Part shown: in pieces, positions 1-8,401 of the stretch
How positions within the stretch are numbered: position 1 is the stretch's first letter
Layout of the letters: each line of letters begins with the position of its first letter
Origin: Oceanobacillus sojae
GTDB lineage: Bacteria > Bacillota > Bacilli > Bacillales > Amphibacillaceae
NCBI RefSeq assembly: GCF_007991515.1
Contig: NZ_BJYM01000029.1
Location: 1 to 38,731, forward strand
DNA: 38,731 nt
Reading direction: 5' to 3'
Position numbers and translations under genes: made by a program
The notes under the pieces: generated by a model
What the model was told of the DNA's origin: nothing
Seen by the model: only the letters and a program-made list of their open reading frames with translations
The model's database searches: none

Positions 1-123
1 ATTTCACCATAAAAAAATATGTTATTTGATGTAGAAGAAAATGAAGGGTTAGAGTTAATTACAGCTTTTGAAGTCTAAAATATACTATTACGAATGCTGC
101 GGGGTTTCCTCTACCCAACCTAT

Positions 124-157
124 AAAAAAGGACAAAGGAGATACTCTCCCTCGTCCT
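124..157 (-). terminator. Rho-independent terminator after the CofE-like gene
   Basis: Read on the minus strand, AGGAC and AGGGAGA arms pair with TCTCCT and GTCCT and are followed by six T. It lies about 20 bases past the stop of the minus-strand gene that ends at 179. Confidence 0.8.
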
Positions 158-178
158 ATACATTTTTCCCAGTAACAC

Positions 179-1369
179 TTATTTCGTATAATTATCAAAA
201 TACCCTTGAATAAAAACAATCGGCGTCCCTTTATCCCCGCTGCCTGAGGTTAAATCAGACAGTGAACCGATAAGGTCCGTAAGTCTCCGTGGAGTTGTTC
301 CTTGCGCTTCCATCGCTCCGACTAAGTCATCCTCTTTTTCATCAATGTACTTAGAGATGGCGTTTTTTAGTTCTTCCCCTTTTAAGTCAGCAAATTGATT
401 ATCTGCCAAGTACTTTAATTTAATTTCATTCGGCGTTCCTTCTAATCCAGCTGTGTAAGCAGGGGAAACAACTGGATCTGCCAGCTCCCATATCTTTCCT
501 ACAGGATCTTTAAATGCGCCGTCACCATAAATCATGACCTCAACTGTTTTACCTGTCTTTTCTTTCAGAATTTCTTGAATGCTATCAACGACAGGCTGAC
601 AATTGTGCGGGAATAGCTTTACACTAATTTCTGTAGCTTTATTCGATCCCAGTAAGCCGTAAGCGTCATTAAAACCACTTCCATCAATGGATTCAGAAAG
701 AATATTATCGAGGCTATAAATTTTTTCGCCGCCATTCGCCTTTAAGATTCTTTTCGTTCTCTCCCGTGAATGAATATCACAGCAAAGTACGCTCTTTGTG
801 TATTCCAAAATCGTCTTTGAATCATTTGAAAAGATGACTTCGCATTCTATTCCATATTCTTCAACCAGGGACTTGTAATAATCGATATAATCTACGCCTG
901 TGAAGGTATGTTTATTGTAGCCAAAATGCTTCCGAAATTGCTTTTCTGTTAGAACATCTGTCCAAGGGTTTATTCCTTTTTCATCAAGGGTATCTAAATC
1001 TACTAAATGATTCCCTACTTCATCAGAAGGATAGCTTAGCATTAATACTATTTTCTTGGCTCCTTTTGCGATACCGCTGAGGCAAACAGAAAAACGGTTA
1101 CGGCTAAGGATCGGGAAAATCACACCGACTGTATCATCCCCAAATTTGGTTTCAACATCTTTGGCAATGTGGTCAATGGTGGCATAGTTGCCTTGTGCCC
1201 GAGCCACAACTGACTCCGTAACAGTTACAACATCTTTATCCTGAATGGTAAAGCCCTCAATCTCTGATGCTTTTAATACACTATCCACAACGATTTCTTC
1301 GATACGATCTCCTGTATTAATGATGGGACAACGCAATCCTCTGGCAATCGTTCCTACAACTCTTTCCAC
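179..1369 (-). CDS. Coenzyme F420-0:L-glutamate ligase-like protein (CofE family)
   Basis: The 396-residue protein resembles the F420_ligase (CofE-like) family, whose founding members add glutamate to coenzyme F420-0 with GTP. The N-terminal stretch VGTIARGLRCPIINTGD, followed by an IVVDSVLKASE segment and DVVTVTESVVARAQG, fits the family start, where the substrate- and GTP-binding part lies. A GTG start at 1369 is supported by an AAGGAG ribosome site about 9 bases upstream. The gene is divergent from a LysR regulator at 1541 and ends in a clear terminator, so it is probably a single-gene unit controlled by that regulator. Bacillaceae are not known as F420 producers and no other cof gene is in the window, so the true substrate is uncertain. 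It may ligate an amino acid to another compound. Confidence 0.7.
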   Translation of the reverse strand: MERVVGTIARGLRCPIINTGDRIEEIVVDSVLKASEIEGFTIQDKDVVTVTESVVARAQGNYATIDHIAKDVETKFGDDTVGVIFPILSRNRFSVCLSGIAKGAKKIVLMLSYPSDEVGNHLVDLDTLDEKGINPWTDVLTEKQFRKHFGYNKHTFTGVDYIDYYKSLVEEYGIECEVIFSNDSKTILEYTKSVLCCDIHSRERTKRILKANGGEKIYSLDNILSESIDGSGFNDAYGLLGSNKATEISVKLFPHNCQPVVDSIQEILKEKTGKTVEVMIYGDGAFKDPVGKIWELADPVVSPAYTAGLEGTPNEIKLKYLADNQFADLKGEELKNAISKYIDEKEDDLVGAMEAQGTTPRRLTDLIGSLSDLTSGSGDKGTPIVFIQGYFDNYTK

Positions 1370-1417
1370 AATAATTCGCTCCTTCTTTGCAATCTGGCTA
1401 TATTTGATAAAAAGTTC

Positions 1418-1446
1418 ACTTTTTTAAAAAAGTATCGTACTAATAC
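1418..1446. promoter_or_regulatory. Candidate LysR operator between divergent genes
   Basis: A perfect 16-base palindrome ACTTTTTTAAAAAAGT (1418-1433) overlaps GTAT-N7-ATAC (1432-1446). The second element fits the T-N11-A dyad bound by LysR-type regulators. It sits between the divergent CofE-like and LysR genes, where an autoregulatory operator is expected. No binding evidence is available from sequence alone. Confidence 0.4.
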
Positions 1447-1540
1447 ACTAACATTCCAAATAGTCTCCTCTTGTAATATACGGCTTTTAATGATATAAGT
1501 AAAGTCGATATATCTAATATGGGGTATAAGGGTGGGTTAT

Positions 1541-2452
1541 ATGATAGGTAAATTGGATTTATATTATCTTTTTTATATAGTTGGTAAAAACAAAAGCTTT
1601 TCCAAAGCGGCAAAAGAGCTATATATGTCACAGCCGGCAATAAGTCAATCAATGGCACAATTAGAGAAGGAATTAGATACAAGGCTTTTTAATCGGCTGT
1701 CTAAAGGTGTAACGCTGACGGATGAAGGAAATTTATTGTTTGAATATGTTAGCTCAGCACTTCAATTTATACAAGCTGGGGAAGAAAAGCTTTTAGAATT
1801 TAAAAATTTAATCATTGGTGAGTTTAAAATAGGGGTCAGCGATACCATTTCGCGATTTTTTCTGCTTCCTTATTTAGAAACATTTCATAATCGATATCCA
1901 AATCTTAAATTCAAAATAGTTAATGGAACAACGTGGGAAATTATAGCTGCCTTAAAAGCAGGGGAAGTCAATATCGCTGTCTGTAATCTCCCCGTGGATG
2001 ACAAGTCATTAGAAGTTAAGCCTTTATTGGAAATTCAGGATACGTTTGTATATGGCGAAAAATATCAAAAAGAATTATCTAAGCCGACCAATCTGGAAGA
2101 ATTGGTTAAGTTTCCGCTTATTTTATTGGACAATTCCAATTCCCGGAGATATGTGGAAGAATTTTTTCTTACAAAAGGAATTACAATCCAGCCGGAATTT
2201 GAGTTAGGCTCACATGAACTTTTGTTAGAATTTGCAAAGATTAATCTTGGTGTTGCCTGTGTTACAAAAGAATTCTCTGAAGAGTTTTTGGGAAAAGGCC
2301 TGCTTCATGAAGTGAATTTATTGGAGCCTATACCTAAAAGAAGTATTGGTATATGTTATTTAAAAAATGTTCCGTTAAATAGAGCTGCAGAAAGGTTTGT
2401 TGACATTATGGAAGAAAATATGAGATGGAAATCAAGGATTGAAAGTCGGTGA
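1541..2452 (+). CDS. LysR-family transcriptional regulator
   Basis: This is a typical LysR-type regulator of about 303 residues. The N-terminal winged helix-turn-helix (about residues 5-62) contains FSKAAKELYMSQPAISQSMAQLE and LFNRLSKGVTLTDEG, the classical LysR pattern. Residues from about 90 form the periplasmic-binding-protein-like effector domain (IGEFKIGVSDTISRFFLLPYL onward). An upstream GTG at 1532 is in frame, but the ATG at 1541 is better placed behind AAGGGTGG at 1528-1535. It is divergent from the CofE-like gene, the usual arrangement of a LysR regulator and its target. The effector is unknown. Confidence 0.88.
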   Translation: MIGKLDLYYLFYIVGKNKSFSKAAKELYMSQPAISQSMAQLEKELDTRLFNRLSKGVTLTDEGNLLFEYVSSALQFIQAGEEKLLEFKNLIIGEFKIGVSDTISRFFLLPYLETFHNRYPNLKFKIVNGTTWEIIAALKAGEVNIAVCNLPVDDKSLEVKPLLEIQDTFVYGEKYQKELSKPTNLEELVKFPLILLDNSNSRRYVEEFFLTKGITIQPEFELGSHELLLEFAKINLGVACVTKEFSEEFLGKGLLHEVNLLEPIPKRSIGICYLKNVPLNRAAERFVDIMEENMRWKSRIESR

Positions 2453-2632
2453 AAGAATTTTTATTTAGATATACCACGGATAACCGTATCATAAATAATA
2501 GCGAAATGAATCACTCCTTTTACAGTGTTATGGTACAATTGTGTGCAATAAGACTTTTAACAAAATTTAGTTATAGATATATGCCGCCAATGATATATTA
2601 TGAAACAGTGCTTGAATAAGGAGTTGTCTCAA

Positions 2633-3301
2633 ATGCATAAAAATAAAAGCACAGAAATAAAGCGCTCAGCAAAAGCAGAAGACATTCTATCTCAGATCAA
2701 TAGTCAAACGAAGCTGGGCGACTTAAGAAAAATCGCGAAGGACATAAAAAAAGATCATGAACTAGCTATGGAACTTTGGTCAACCGGAGAATTTTTGCCC
2801 AGACTATTGGCAACCTTAATTATGGACAAAAAACTTCTTTCACAAGATGTACTAAATAAGCTTGATAAGGATATGCAGACTCACCCATTTGATGAGCGAA
2901 ATAACTTAATGGATTGGATAATGGCTAATCAGCTCACCAAAGCCAAGAAGACAATTGCATTGATGGAGTCATGGGAAAATAGCCCTTCTGCTCTTCAAAG
3001 GCGAGCTTTCTGGTATTATCAAGGTCGATTGAGATGGACTGGAAAAACACCGCCTGATAACACTGCAGACTTACTATCTGCATTAGAAGCTAATATTACG
3101 CAGGAAGAACCGGAAGTTCAATGGGCTATGAATTTCACCGCAGGCTGGATAGGCGTTTATGATGAAAAAAATCGTGCACGTTGTATGAAACTTGGTGAGA
3201 AAACAGGTCTTTACAAAGATGAAACGGTATCAAAAGGATGTACTCCTAATTATTTGCCGGAGTTCATTACGATTGAAGTTAACAAACGTATTAATAATTA
3301 G
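2633..3301 (+). CDS. DNA alkylation repair protein, AlkD-like HEAT-repeat family
   Basis: The protein of about 222 residues resembles the DNA alkylation repair (AlkD/AlkC-like) family. These all-helical HEAT-like glycosylases remove alkylated bases. Visible family features are the helical repeats LGDLRKIAKDIKKDHELAMELWSTGEFLPRLLATLIMD, the segment NNLMDWIMANQL, and ENSPSALQRRAFWYYQGRLRW, with the helix-capping aromatic and Arg residues usual for the group. The start is taken at ATG 2633 because AAGGAG (2618-2623) lies 9 bases upstream; an earlier in-frame ATG at 2600 has no such site. It is monocistronic and ends before a strong two-way terminator. A role in base excision repair is inferred from the family. 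Confidence 0.75.
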   Translation: MHKNKSTEIKRSAKAEDILSQINSQTKLGDLRKIAKDIKKDHELAMELWSTGEFLPRLLATLIMDKKLLSQDVLNKLDKDMQTHPFDERNNLMDWIMANQLTKAKKTIALMESWENSPSALQRRAFWYYQGRLRWTGKTPPDNTADLLSALEANITQEEPEVQWAMNFTAGWIGVYDEKNRARCMKLGEKTGLYKDETVSKGCTPNYLPEFITIEVNKRINN

Positions 3302-3488
3302 TTACCACTGAAAAATTCATAAGGGTTTGATGTGAAAATAAAGGAATTCAAAGCCTCAATATGGAAAGGATTTGAAAGTAATATTCCAGATCCTTTTTGC
3401 TTGGAGAGAAATTTCAAAAATATGATATGTAGTTAAACATTATAAGGCTTGATGCAATCAGTAAAGAGACGAAGACAAAAACCAGTAA

Positions 3489-3531
3489 AAAGAGGAATTT
3501 CACATCGAGTTTTGATGTGAAATTCCTCTTT
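3489..3531. terminator. Bidirectional terminator between convergent genes
   Basis: A perfect 18-bp inverted repeat (3489-3506 against 3514-3531; AAAGAGGAATTTCACATC) has a 7-base loop and is flanked by A-rich and T-rich runs. It lies between the convergent alkylation-repair and symporter genes, so it can serve both strands. Confidence 0.85.
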
Positions 3532-3571
3532 CTTTATTTTAGGCTTGTTAAGTCCTCGCCCTCTACATATT

Positions 3572-4801
3572 TTAAGATTTCCTGGCTTTTAATTTCAAGG
3601 CCCGTTTTTCTTCCGATTTATCAATAAGAACTGCTGCTGCGGCATCACCGGTAACGTTCATAGTCGTATAAGCCATATCAAGTAATCGATAGATGGCTGC
3701 GATAGGGCCCATCAATTCAATCGGCAGATTAAGAAGTGTAAGGAACGATGCTCCGAGCACAATTCCGCCTCCTGGAATACCGGGTGCTGCCATATTTAAA
3801 ATCGTTGCAATAATGACGAGGTAAATAATTTGGCCGACACCGAGCGGAATATCATAAAAGTCGGATACAAAGACAGCGAGCAGACTAAACGACACTGCTC
3901 CGCCTGCCATATTAATAGTCGTTCCCAATGGTACAACAAAGTTCGTAATAGATTCGGAGACTTTAAAATCATTTCTGGTTACTCTCATTGTTGTTGGCAT
4001 AGTAACAGCAGAGCTTGTGGTCGATAGAGATACAAGCCATACTTTATAAATGCCTTTAATAAAATCAATCGGACTGCGTTTACTATACAACCAAGCCGGA
4101 ATTAGCATCACAAGGATAAATACGATAATACATGCGAAATATGCTGTGAAAATATATAACCCAAGTGCAGAGAAAATACCGGCACCATATTCAGCAACAG
4201 CGAATGCCATCAGTGAAATAATTCCGATCGGTGTCAGTTCCATGATGAAATCAAGAATTTTAAAGATGACCTTGGACAGGCTGTTGATAAACGTTCTGAC
4301 TGGATCCGCCTCTTTCCCAACGACAACAATAGCTACGGAGAAAATAAGCGTGAATAAAATGGTTGCAAGAATATCCCCTTCCGAAATTGCCTGGAATAGA
4401 TTACTAGGTACGATATTCATAAAGAAATCTGCGAAACTTGGATCGGTGACTTCCCCATCATATCCAACAGCATCAATATTAATTCTCTGACCAGGGCGAA
4501 TCAGGTAGGAAATGACTAAACTGATTGCTGCTGTGGTAATAAACATAGCAACAAAGACAACAATACTCTTCAAGCCGATCCGGCCGAGATCACTGGAACT
4601 GCCAATATTAATAATACCAGTAGAGACAGCTACAAAAATAATTGGGATAATCATCATCTGGATTAAATTTAAGTAGATATCACCGATGAATTTTACCTGA
4701 ATAGAGAATTCGGGTAAAAGGATACCAAACAGGATTCCGAGTCCAAATCCAATTGCAATTCGGGTGAATAAGTGTTTCTTAGCTGTTAAAAGTTGTTTCA
4801 T
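3572..4801 (-). CDS. Dicarboxylate/amino acid:cation symporter (DAACS family)
   Basis: A 409-residue integral membrane protein of the sodium:dicarboxylate (glutamate/aspartate transporter) family. Several hydrophobic helices begin at about residue 12. The family hallmarks are visible: the serine-rich hairpin LVSLSTTSSAVTMPTTMRV, then NMAGGAVSFSLLAVF, a second hairpin AAPGIPGGGIVLG, and TTMNVTGDAAAAVLIDK near the C-terminus, which carries substrate and cation ligands. ATG 4801 is preceded by AAAGGAG. The first 23 bases overlap the end of pheA, so the two are translationally linked. Substrate could be glutamate, aspartate or C4-dicarboxylate and cannot be decided from sequence. The pairing with pheA suggests a link to amino-acid supply. 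Confidence 0.9.
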   Translation of the reverse strand: MKQLLTAKKHLFTRIAIGFGLGILFGILLPEFSIQVKFIGDIYLNLIQMMIIPIIFVAVSTGIINIGSSSDLGRIGLKSIVVFVAMFITTAAISLVISYLIRPGQRINIDAVGYDGEVTDPSFADFFMNIVPSNLFQAISEGDILATILFTLIFSVAIVVVGKEADPVRTFINSLSKVIFKILDFIMELTPIGIISLMAFAVAEYGAGIFSALGLYIFTAYFACIIVFILVMLIPAWLYSKRSPIDFIKGIYKVWLVSLSTTSSAVTMPTTMRVTRNDFKVSESITNFVVPLGTTINMAGGAVSFSLLAVFVSDFYDIPLGVGQIIYLVIIATILNMAAPGIPGGGIVLGASFLTLLNLPIELMGPIAAIYRLLDMAYTTMNVTGDAAAAVLIDKSEEKRALKLKARKS

Positions 4802-5648
4802 TTTGTAAGACTCCTTTGTATGCCGGGATTTTACCTTTACGGTAACTGCCTAAAATATTTATATATGTACAAATACCTTTTAACTCTTTTAATGCCATAT
4901 GAAGTGCTTCGTTACCAAGGCCGTTGTCAATATCGATAAAGAATCCATATTCGAACGGCTTCGTTTGAATTGGGCGGGACATTAAGTAGAGCAAATTAGT
5001 ATCATGCTTTTTAAAAATGTTTAAAATATCGCTGAGTGAGCCAGTGCTATGATTTACTTCGATATAAATAGATGTTTTACCTTGTACCTGATTAACTGGA
5101 TCCTCTTCCTTTTTAAAAAATAAAAAACGTGTCGTATTAAATGGATTGTCGCTGATATTTTCCTGAAGCACTGTCATGCCATATAATTCTGCAGCATGAC
5201 TTCCTGCTATGGCAGCGATAGTATCATCCTCTGCATGTTTAACCATTTCCACTGCACCAGCTGTATCCATATGTTCAAGGACCTCGATATGCGGATACTG
5301 ACTTAAATAGGTGTAGCATTGTTCCAGTGCTTCTGGATGAGAATACACTTTTGTGATTTCCGACAGCTCGATTAGATGCTTTGTAATGAGTGCATGGTCA
5401 ATTTTCACATAGATTTCATCCGTCACTGTTACATCTAAATACTTCATTAAATCAATTGTTCTTGTAATAGGGCCGCTTGTCGAATTTTCTACTGGCAATG
5501 CAATATAGTCGACCTCATCATGGAGCAATGCATCCACTAATGATCGAAAGGTAAGAAACCCTTTCGTCTGATAATTATTTTCCCCGCTAAACCTTTGGCA
5601 TGCGATCGTACTGTAACTGCCTTCCACACCTTGATAACCAATTAACAA
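4779..5648 (-). CDS. pheA: Prephenate dehydratase
   Basis: This enzyme converts prephenate to phenylpyruvate, the last committed step to phenylalanine. The catalytic domain covers about residues 1-185 and begins LIGYQGVEGSYS. It contains LPVENSTSGPI and ends with the catalytic Thr-Arg-Phe in NPFNTTRFLFF. A C-terminal ACT domain follows (about 195-270). In that domain the usual GALV and ESRP phenylalanine-binding motifs read GSLS and MSRP, so feedback inhibition may be changed. The start chosen is TTG 5648, 8 bases behind GAGGAG (5657-5662); the open frame extends to 5684, but that part runs into the leader terminator. The protein is about 289 residues. It is co-transcribed with the symporter and preceded by an attenuator-like leader. 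Confidence 0.9.
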   Translation of the reverse strand: MLIGYQGVEGSYSTIACQRFSGENNYQTKGFLTFRSLVDALLHDEVDYIALPVENSTSGPITRTIDLMKYLDVTVTDEIYVKIDHALITKHLIELSEITKVYSHPEALEQCYTYLSQYPHIEVLEHMDTAGAVEMVKHAEDDTIAAIAGSHAAELYGMTVLQENISDNPFNTTRFLFFKKEEDPVNQVQGKTSIYIEVNHSTGSLSDILNIFKKHDTNLLYLMSRPIQTKPFEYGFFIDIDNGLGNEALHMALKELKGICTYINILGSYRKGKIPAYKGVLQNETTFNS

Positions 5649-5656
5649 TATACTCA

Positions 5657-5870
5657 CTCCTCTGATGATGATAAAAAAGACCATTTATGCTTCAGCCCTG
5701 AAAAAGGAGAGAAACGTAAATGGTCTAGAAAATATAAAAAACCAGCCGCTTCGATTTCTCCTGGGACTGGTTAAACATTTTTACATGTCAATCAGCCATC
5801 TTAGATATAGGGCATCTATATCCGTGAGGGCCTATAGACGCTATCTAAAAATAGCTAAAAAAGAAACGAT
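5657..5870 (-). promoter_or_regulatory. pheA 5' leader with attenuator-like hairpins
   Basis: The minus-strand leader of pheA contains successive hairpins. An upstream stem is GATATAG/CTATATC (5804-5810 with 5816-5822). Terminator 1 is AACCAG/CTGGTT (5740-5745 with 5767-5772) followed by a T run. Terminator 2 is GACCATTTA/TAAATGGTC (5679-5687 with 5717-5725) followed by TTTTTT, ending only about 10 bases before the ribosome site. The 5' arm of terminator 1 (AGGAGA) can instead pair with TCTCCT in the loop of terminator 2, a possible antiterminator. No T-box signature (GGTGGNACCGCG) was found. Regulation by premature termination is inferred. Confidence 0.6.
5725..5778 (-). CDS. Possible Phe-rich leader peptide upstream of pheA
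   Basis: A 17-codon frame in the leader encodes MFNQSQEKSKRLVFYIF. Three of its five last residues are aromatic (F, Y, F) and it starts Met-Phe, as in amino-acid-controlled attenuators. The frame runs through terminator 1 and stops at the edge of terminator 2. Against it: no good ribosome site precedes the ATG, and classical leader-peptide attenuation is less common in Bacilli. It may be coincidence. Confidence 0.25.
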   Translation of the reverse strand: MFNQSQEKSKRLVFYIF

Positions 5871-6022
5871 TTAATTGTCGGGATGTATGCTTTAACATAA
5901 TGATCACTCGAATCTTTTAATTGTTAAGTAAATTCTAACGATTTGTTTGTGGATTGTCAATAAGATAATGGGAGTATTATGTTTTTAAAATTGCTGCGAA
6001 TTCTAAAAGGAGTAAAAAACCA

Positions 6023-6073
6023 ATGATATTTCTGCATAACCAGGGTTATAATCTAATTATAGTAACGCATTAA
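6023..6073 (+). CDS. Possible 16-residue peptide ORF
   Basis: A short frame MIFLHNQGYNLIIVTH starts at ATG 6023, 10 bases after AAAAGGAG (6005-6012). It lies in the gap between the pheA leader and the chemoreceptor gene and is followed about 100 bases on by a terminator (6178-6219). This layout could be a small independent transcript. The peptide matches nothing known to me, and it could equally be a remnant of a lost gene. Confidence 0.25.
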   Translation: MIFLHNQGYNLIIVTH

Positions 6074-6177
6074 GACTTTAATGATAATAGATATATTACT
6101 TATAAGGATTTATAGTTTTTAAAATTTAACAATCCGGTGCTGTAGTATAAAACAAATACGAGCTTCAATCAGAAAAG

Positions 6178-6219
6178 GAATTCATTTTGATTATTTCATA
6201 TCAAATGGATTCTTTTTTT
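6178..6219 (+). terminator. Intrinsic terminator in the pheA-chemoreceptor gap
   Basis: GAATTCATTTTGAT (6178-6191) pairs with ATCAAATGGATTC (6200-6212), about 13 bp with one bulge and one G-T, and eight T follow. No recognised plus-strand gene lies upstream, which implies a small transcript in 5880-6180 or a relic of a lost gene. The rest of the gap 5880-6330 is AT-rich with nothing else clear. Confidence 0.65.
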
Positions 6220-6331
6220 TGCATTACCCAACTTACCTTAAAAGCAGTGTTTTGTCTGGAATCAGATTCTTGATTTAATGGGAAATAATGCATCTATTTC
6301 ATAAATTCTGTCGTTTTTTATTAAAATTCCC

Positions 6332-6358
6332 TTTATAAATGGTTAAATATACCGATAT
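6332..6358 (+). promoter_or_regulatory. Sigma-D-like promoter of the chemoreceptor gene
   Basis: ACCGATAT at 6351-6358 matches seven of eight bases of the Bacillus sigma-D -10 (GCCGATAT). At the expected 15-base spacing the -35 reads TTTA (6332-6335) instead of TAAA. Sigma-D controls motility and chemotaxis genes in Bacilli, which agrees with the downstream receptor. It lies 160 bases before the start codon. Confidence 0.45.
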
Positions 6359-6517
6359 ATAAGATGGACCTATTAACCTACATAGCAAGACAAATTACCT
6401 GTTTTTTTACAAGAGATATAGAATTCACTCAGGAGAAGCAGGCTTCAAAAGGAAAGTCTTTTTAAAAATAGAAACAGTGAAAATCTACTGTAAATCAAAT
6501 TGGAAGGAAGAAGCAGC

Positions 6518-8239
6518 ATGTTCATGAATAGAAAAAGGAAGAAAATGAAACCTATTTTTAATCTGAAAAGCATTAAAAGCAAGATCATCTTTGCATTTTC
6601 CATCGTTATTTTATTAGTTCTTTTTTTAGGCGCTTACAATTCCATCACTATTAAAAGAATGAATGATGAAACAACCAAAATGATTGAAGACAATCTTCAA
6701 ATGTTAATCGCAAACACGGGATTGGAAACCGCCATGACCAACCGGATAGCAGCAGCCCGCGGGTATGTATTGACCGGAAATACCAATTTCAAGGAAGATT
6801 TTGAAGCGTATACAGAACAGGGGACTGAATTTGAAGAATTAGCAAATAGCGTTGGCGCCTCACAAGAATTGGAGAATTTAATTCGTACGACTAATGTGTG
6901 GCAGACCGCTATCGTCGGCGATGTTTTTGAAGTATATGACCGCGGCGATGAAGAGCAGGCGATATCGAATCTGAACGGCCTGTCATTTATGGTTGATAGT
7001 ATTACTGCAGAATATGAGGAGCTGGCAGCAGATTCAGAAGCAGCCATCAATCAGGGCGGGGAAAAGATCATTGATCATGGAAAAAACACTGTAATCATTG
7101 TCATTGCTGTTTCCGTCTTAATTCTTATTCTCAGTGTTACAGCAGCAATTGTCACCGGCAATGTTATTTCAAAACCAATTAAAGCAGTAATGGAGCGGAT
7201 GAAGCTGATTGCAGGCGGTGATCTGAGTCAGGATGACCTGCAGAACCAGGGCAGAGATGAGGTCGGACAGTTAGTGGATGCCACCAATGAAATGGCGAGC
7301 AATACGCGTAACCTGCTCAGACAGATCAACGAGGTATCTGAGACCGTTACAAATCAAAGTGAAGAACTCACCCAGGCAGCGAACGAGGTCAAATCCGGCT
7401 CCGAACAGGTAGCTATCACAATGCAGGAGCTCGCGGCAGGCTCTGAAAAACAGGCGAACAGTGCCAGCGATCTGGCGGATATTACCGGCACCTTTACAAC
7501 AAAGGTACAGGAAGTAAATGATAATGGCGAACGTGTTCAGCAATATTCCGATAAAGTACTGGAAATGACAACGAACGGAAGCAAGCTAATGACCTCCTCT
7601 ACAGAACAAATGGGCAGGATTGATCAAATTGTACAGGGAGCAGTTGTCAAAGTGGAAGCATTAGATACGCATTCCCAAAAAATATCCCATCTTGTTGCGG
7701 TTATTAAGGATATTGCGGGCCAGACCAACCTGCTTGCATTAAACGCAGCGATTGAAGCAGCGAGAGCAGGAGAACATGGAAAAGGATTTAGCGTGGTAGC
7801 CGATGAGGTGAGAAAGCTTGCCGAACAGGTCGCTGTCTCGGTTACAGATATTACAGATATCGTAGCGAATATTCAGAATGAAACAAGTACGGTTGTCCAA
7901 TCATTAAAGGATGGATATGTCGAAGTAGAGCAGGGAACAGACCAAATTGTTACAACAGGAAAAACGTTTAAGGAGATTAATCAGTCTATCTCTAATATGG
8001 CGGGAAATATCAATCTTGTTGTTGAAAACTTAGCGGATATTACTACAAGCAGTCAGGAAATGAAGGGGTCTATTGAAGAGATTGCCTCTATTTCTGAAGA
8101 AGCAGCTGCCGGTGTTCAGCAAACCTCTGCATCGACCCAACAGACAAATAGTTCTATGGAAGAGGTTGCAGGGAGTTCGGAGCAGTTGTCGAGGCTTGCT
8201 GAGGAGTTGAATGGGTTGGTTCGGCGGTTTAGGGTTTGA
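6518..8239 (+). CDS. Methyl-accepting chemotaxis protein
   Basis: A transmembrane chemoreceptor of about 573 residues. A basic N-terminus precedes the first membrane helix (about 23-43). An extracellular helical sensor of about 145 residues follows, like the four-helix-bundle type with no sign of a double Cache fold. The second membrane helix lies at about 193-215, then a HAMP domain (about 216-268). The cytoplasmic signalling coiled coil contains the invariant hairpin tip [21 protein letters not shown] and [18 protein letters not shown], which binds CheA and CheW. ATG 6518 is chosen over the in-frame TTG at 6500 because GGAAGG lies just upstream. The ligand is unknown. It stands alone and is probably transcribed from the sigma-D-like promoter. 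Confidence 0.93.
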   Translation: MFMNRKRKKMKPIFNLKSIKSKIIFAFSIVILLVLFLGAYNSITIKRMNDETTKMIEDNLQMLIANTGLETAMTNRIAAARGYVLTGNTNFKEDFEAYTEQGTEFEELANSVGASQELENLIRTTNVWQTAIVGDVFEVYDRGDEEQAISNLNGLSFMVDSITAEYEELAADSEAAINQGGEKIIDHGKNTVIIVIAVSVLILILSVTAAIVTGNVISKPIKAVMERMKLIAGGDLSQDDLQNQGRDEVGQLVDATNEMASNTRNLLRQINEVSETVTNQSEELTQAANEVKSGSEQVAITMQELAAGSEKQANSASDLADITGTFTTKVQEVNDNGERVQQYSDKVLEMTTNGSKLMTSSTEQMGRIDQIVQGAVVKVEALDTHSQKISHLVAVIKDIAGQTNLLALNAAIEAARAGEHGKGFSVVADEVRKLAEQVAVSVTDITDIVANIQNETSTVVQSLKDGYVEVEQGTDQIVTTGKTFKEINQSISNMAGNINLVVENLADITTSSQEMKGSIEEIASISEEAAAGVQQTSASTQQTNSSMEEVAGSSEQLSRLAEELNGLVRRFRV

Positions 8240-8401
8240 GGACTGGGGTTAATTTAGGAGCTTTAATGTTGAAATTAACTTTTATCAACAAAAGTGGCGG
8301 TAGATTTAGTAGAATTAAATAAATACATTATTATTTAATTGATAAAAGTAAAAGGTATTAGTCCGTGAACAGCTGTATTACAAATAAAGGTGGGAAGAGG
8401 A

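Noticed and set aside
19..78. Short plus-strand frame (19 codons, MLFDVEENEGLELITAFEV) at the window edge
   Set aside because: No ribosome site and a stop directly upstream in frame; it may be the frameshifted tail of a gene outside the window but cannot be supported.
3830..4490. Plus-strand open frames opposite the symporter gene
   Set aside because: They lie fully inside a convincing membrane-transporter gene on the other strand and have no family features.
5657..5870. T-box riboswitch upstream of pheA
   Set aside because: The conserved GGTGGNACCGCG element is not present on the minus strand of the leader.
8360..8375. Possible LexA box GAACAGCTGTAT before the Nudix gene
   Set aside because: Only the left half-site matches; the right half should be GTTY and reads GTAT.
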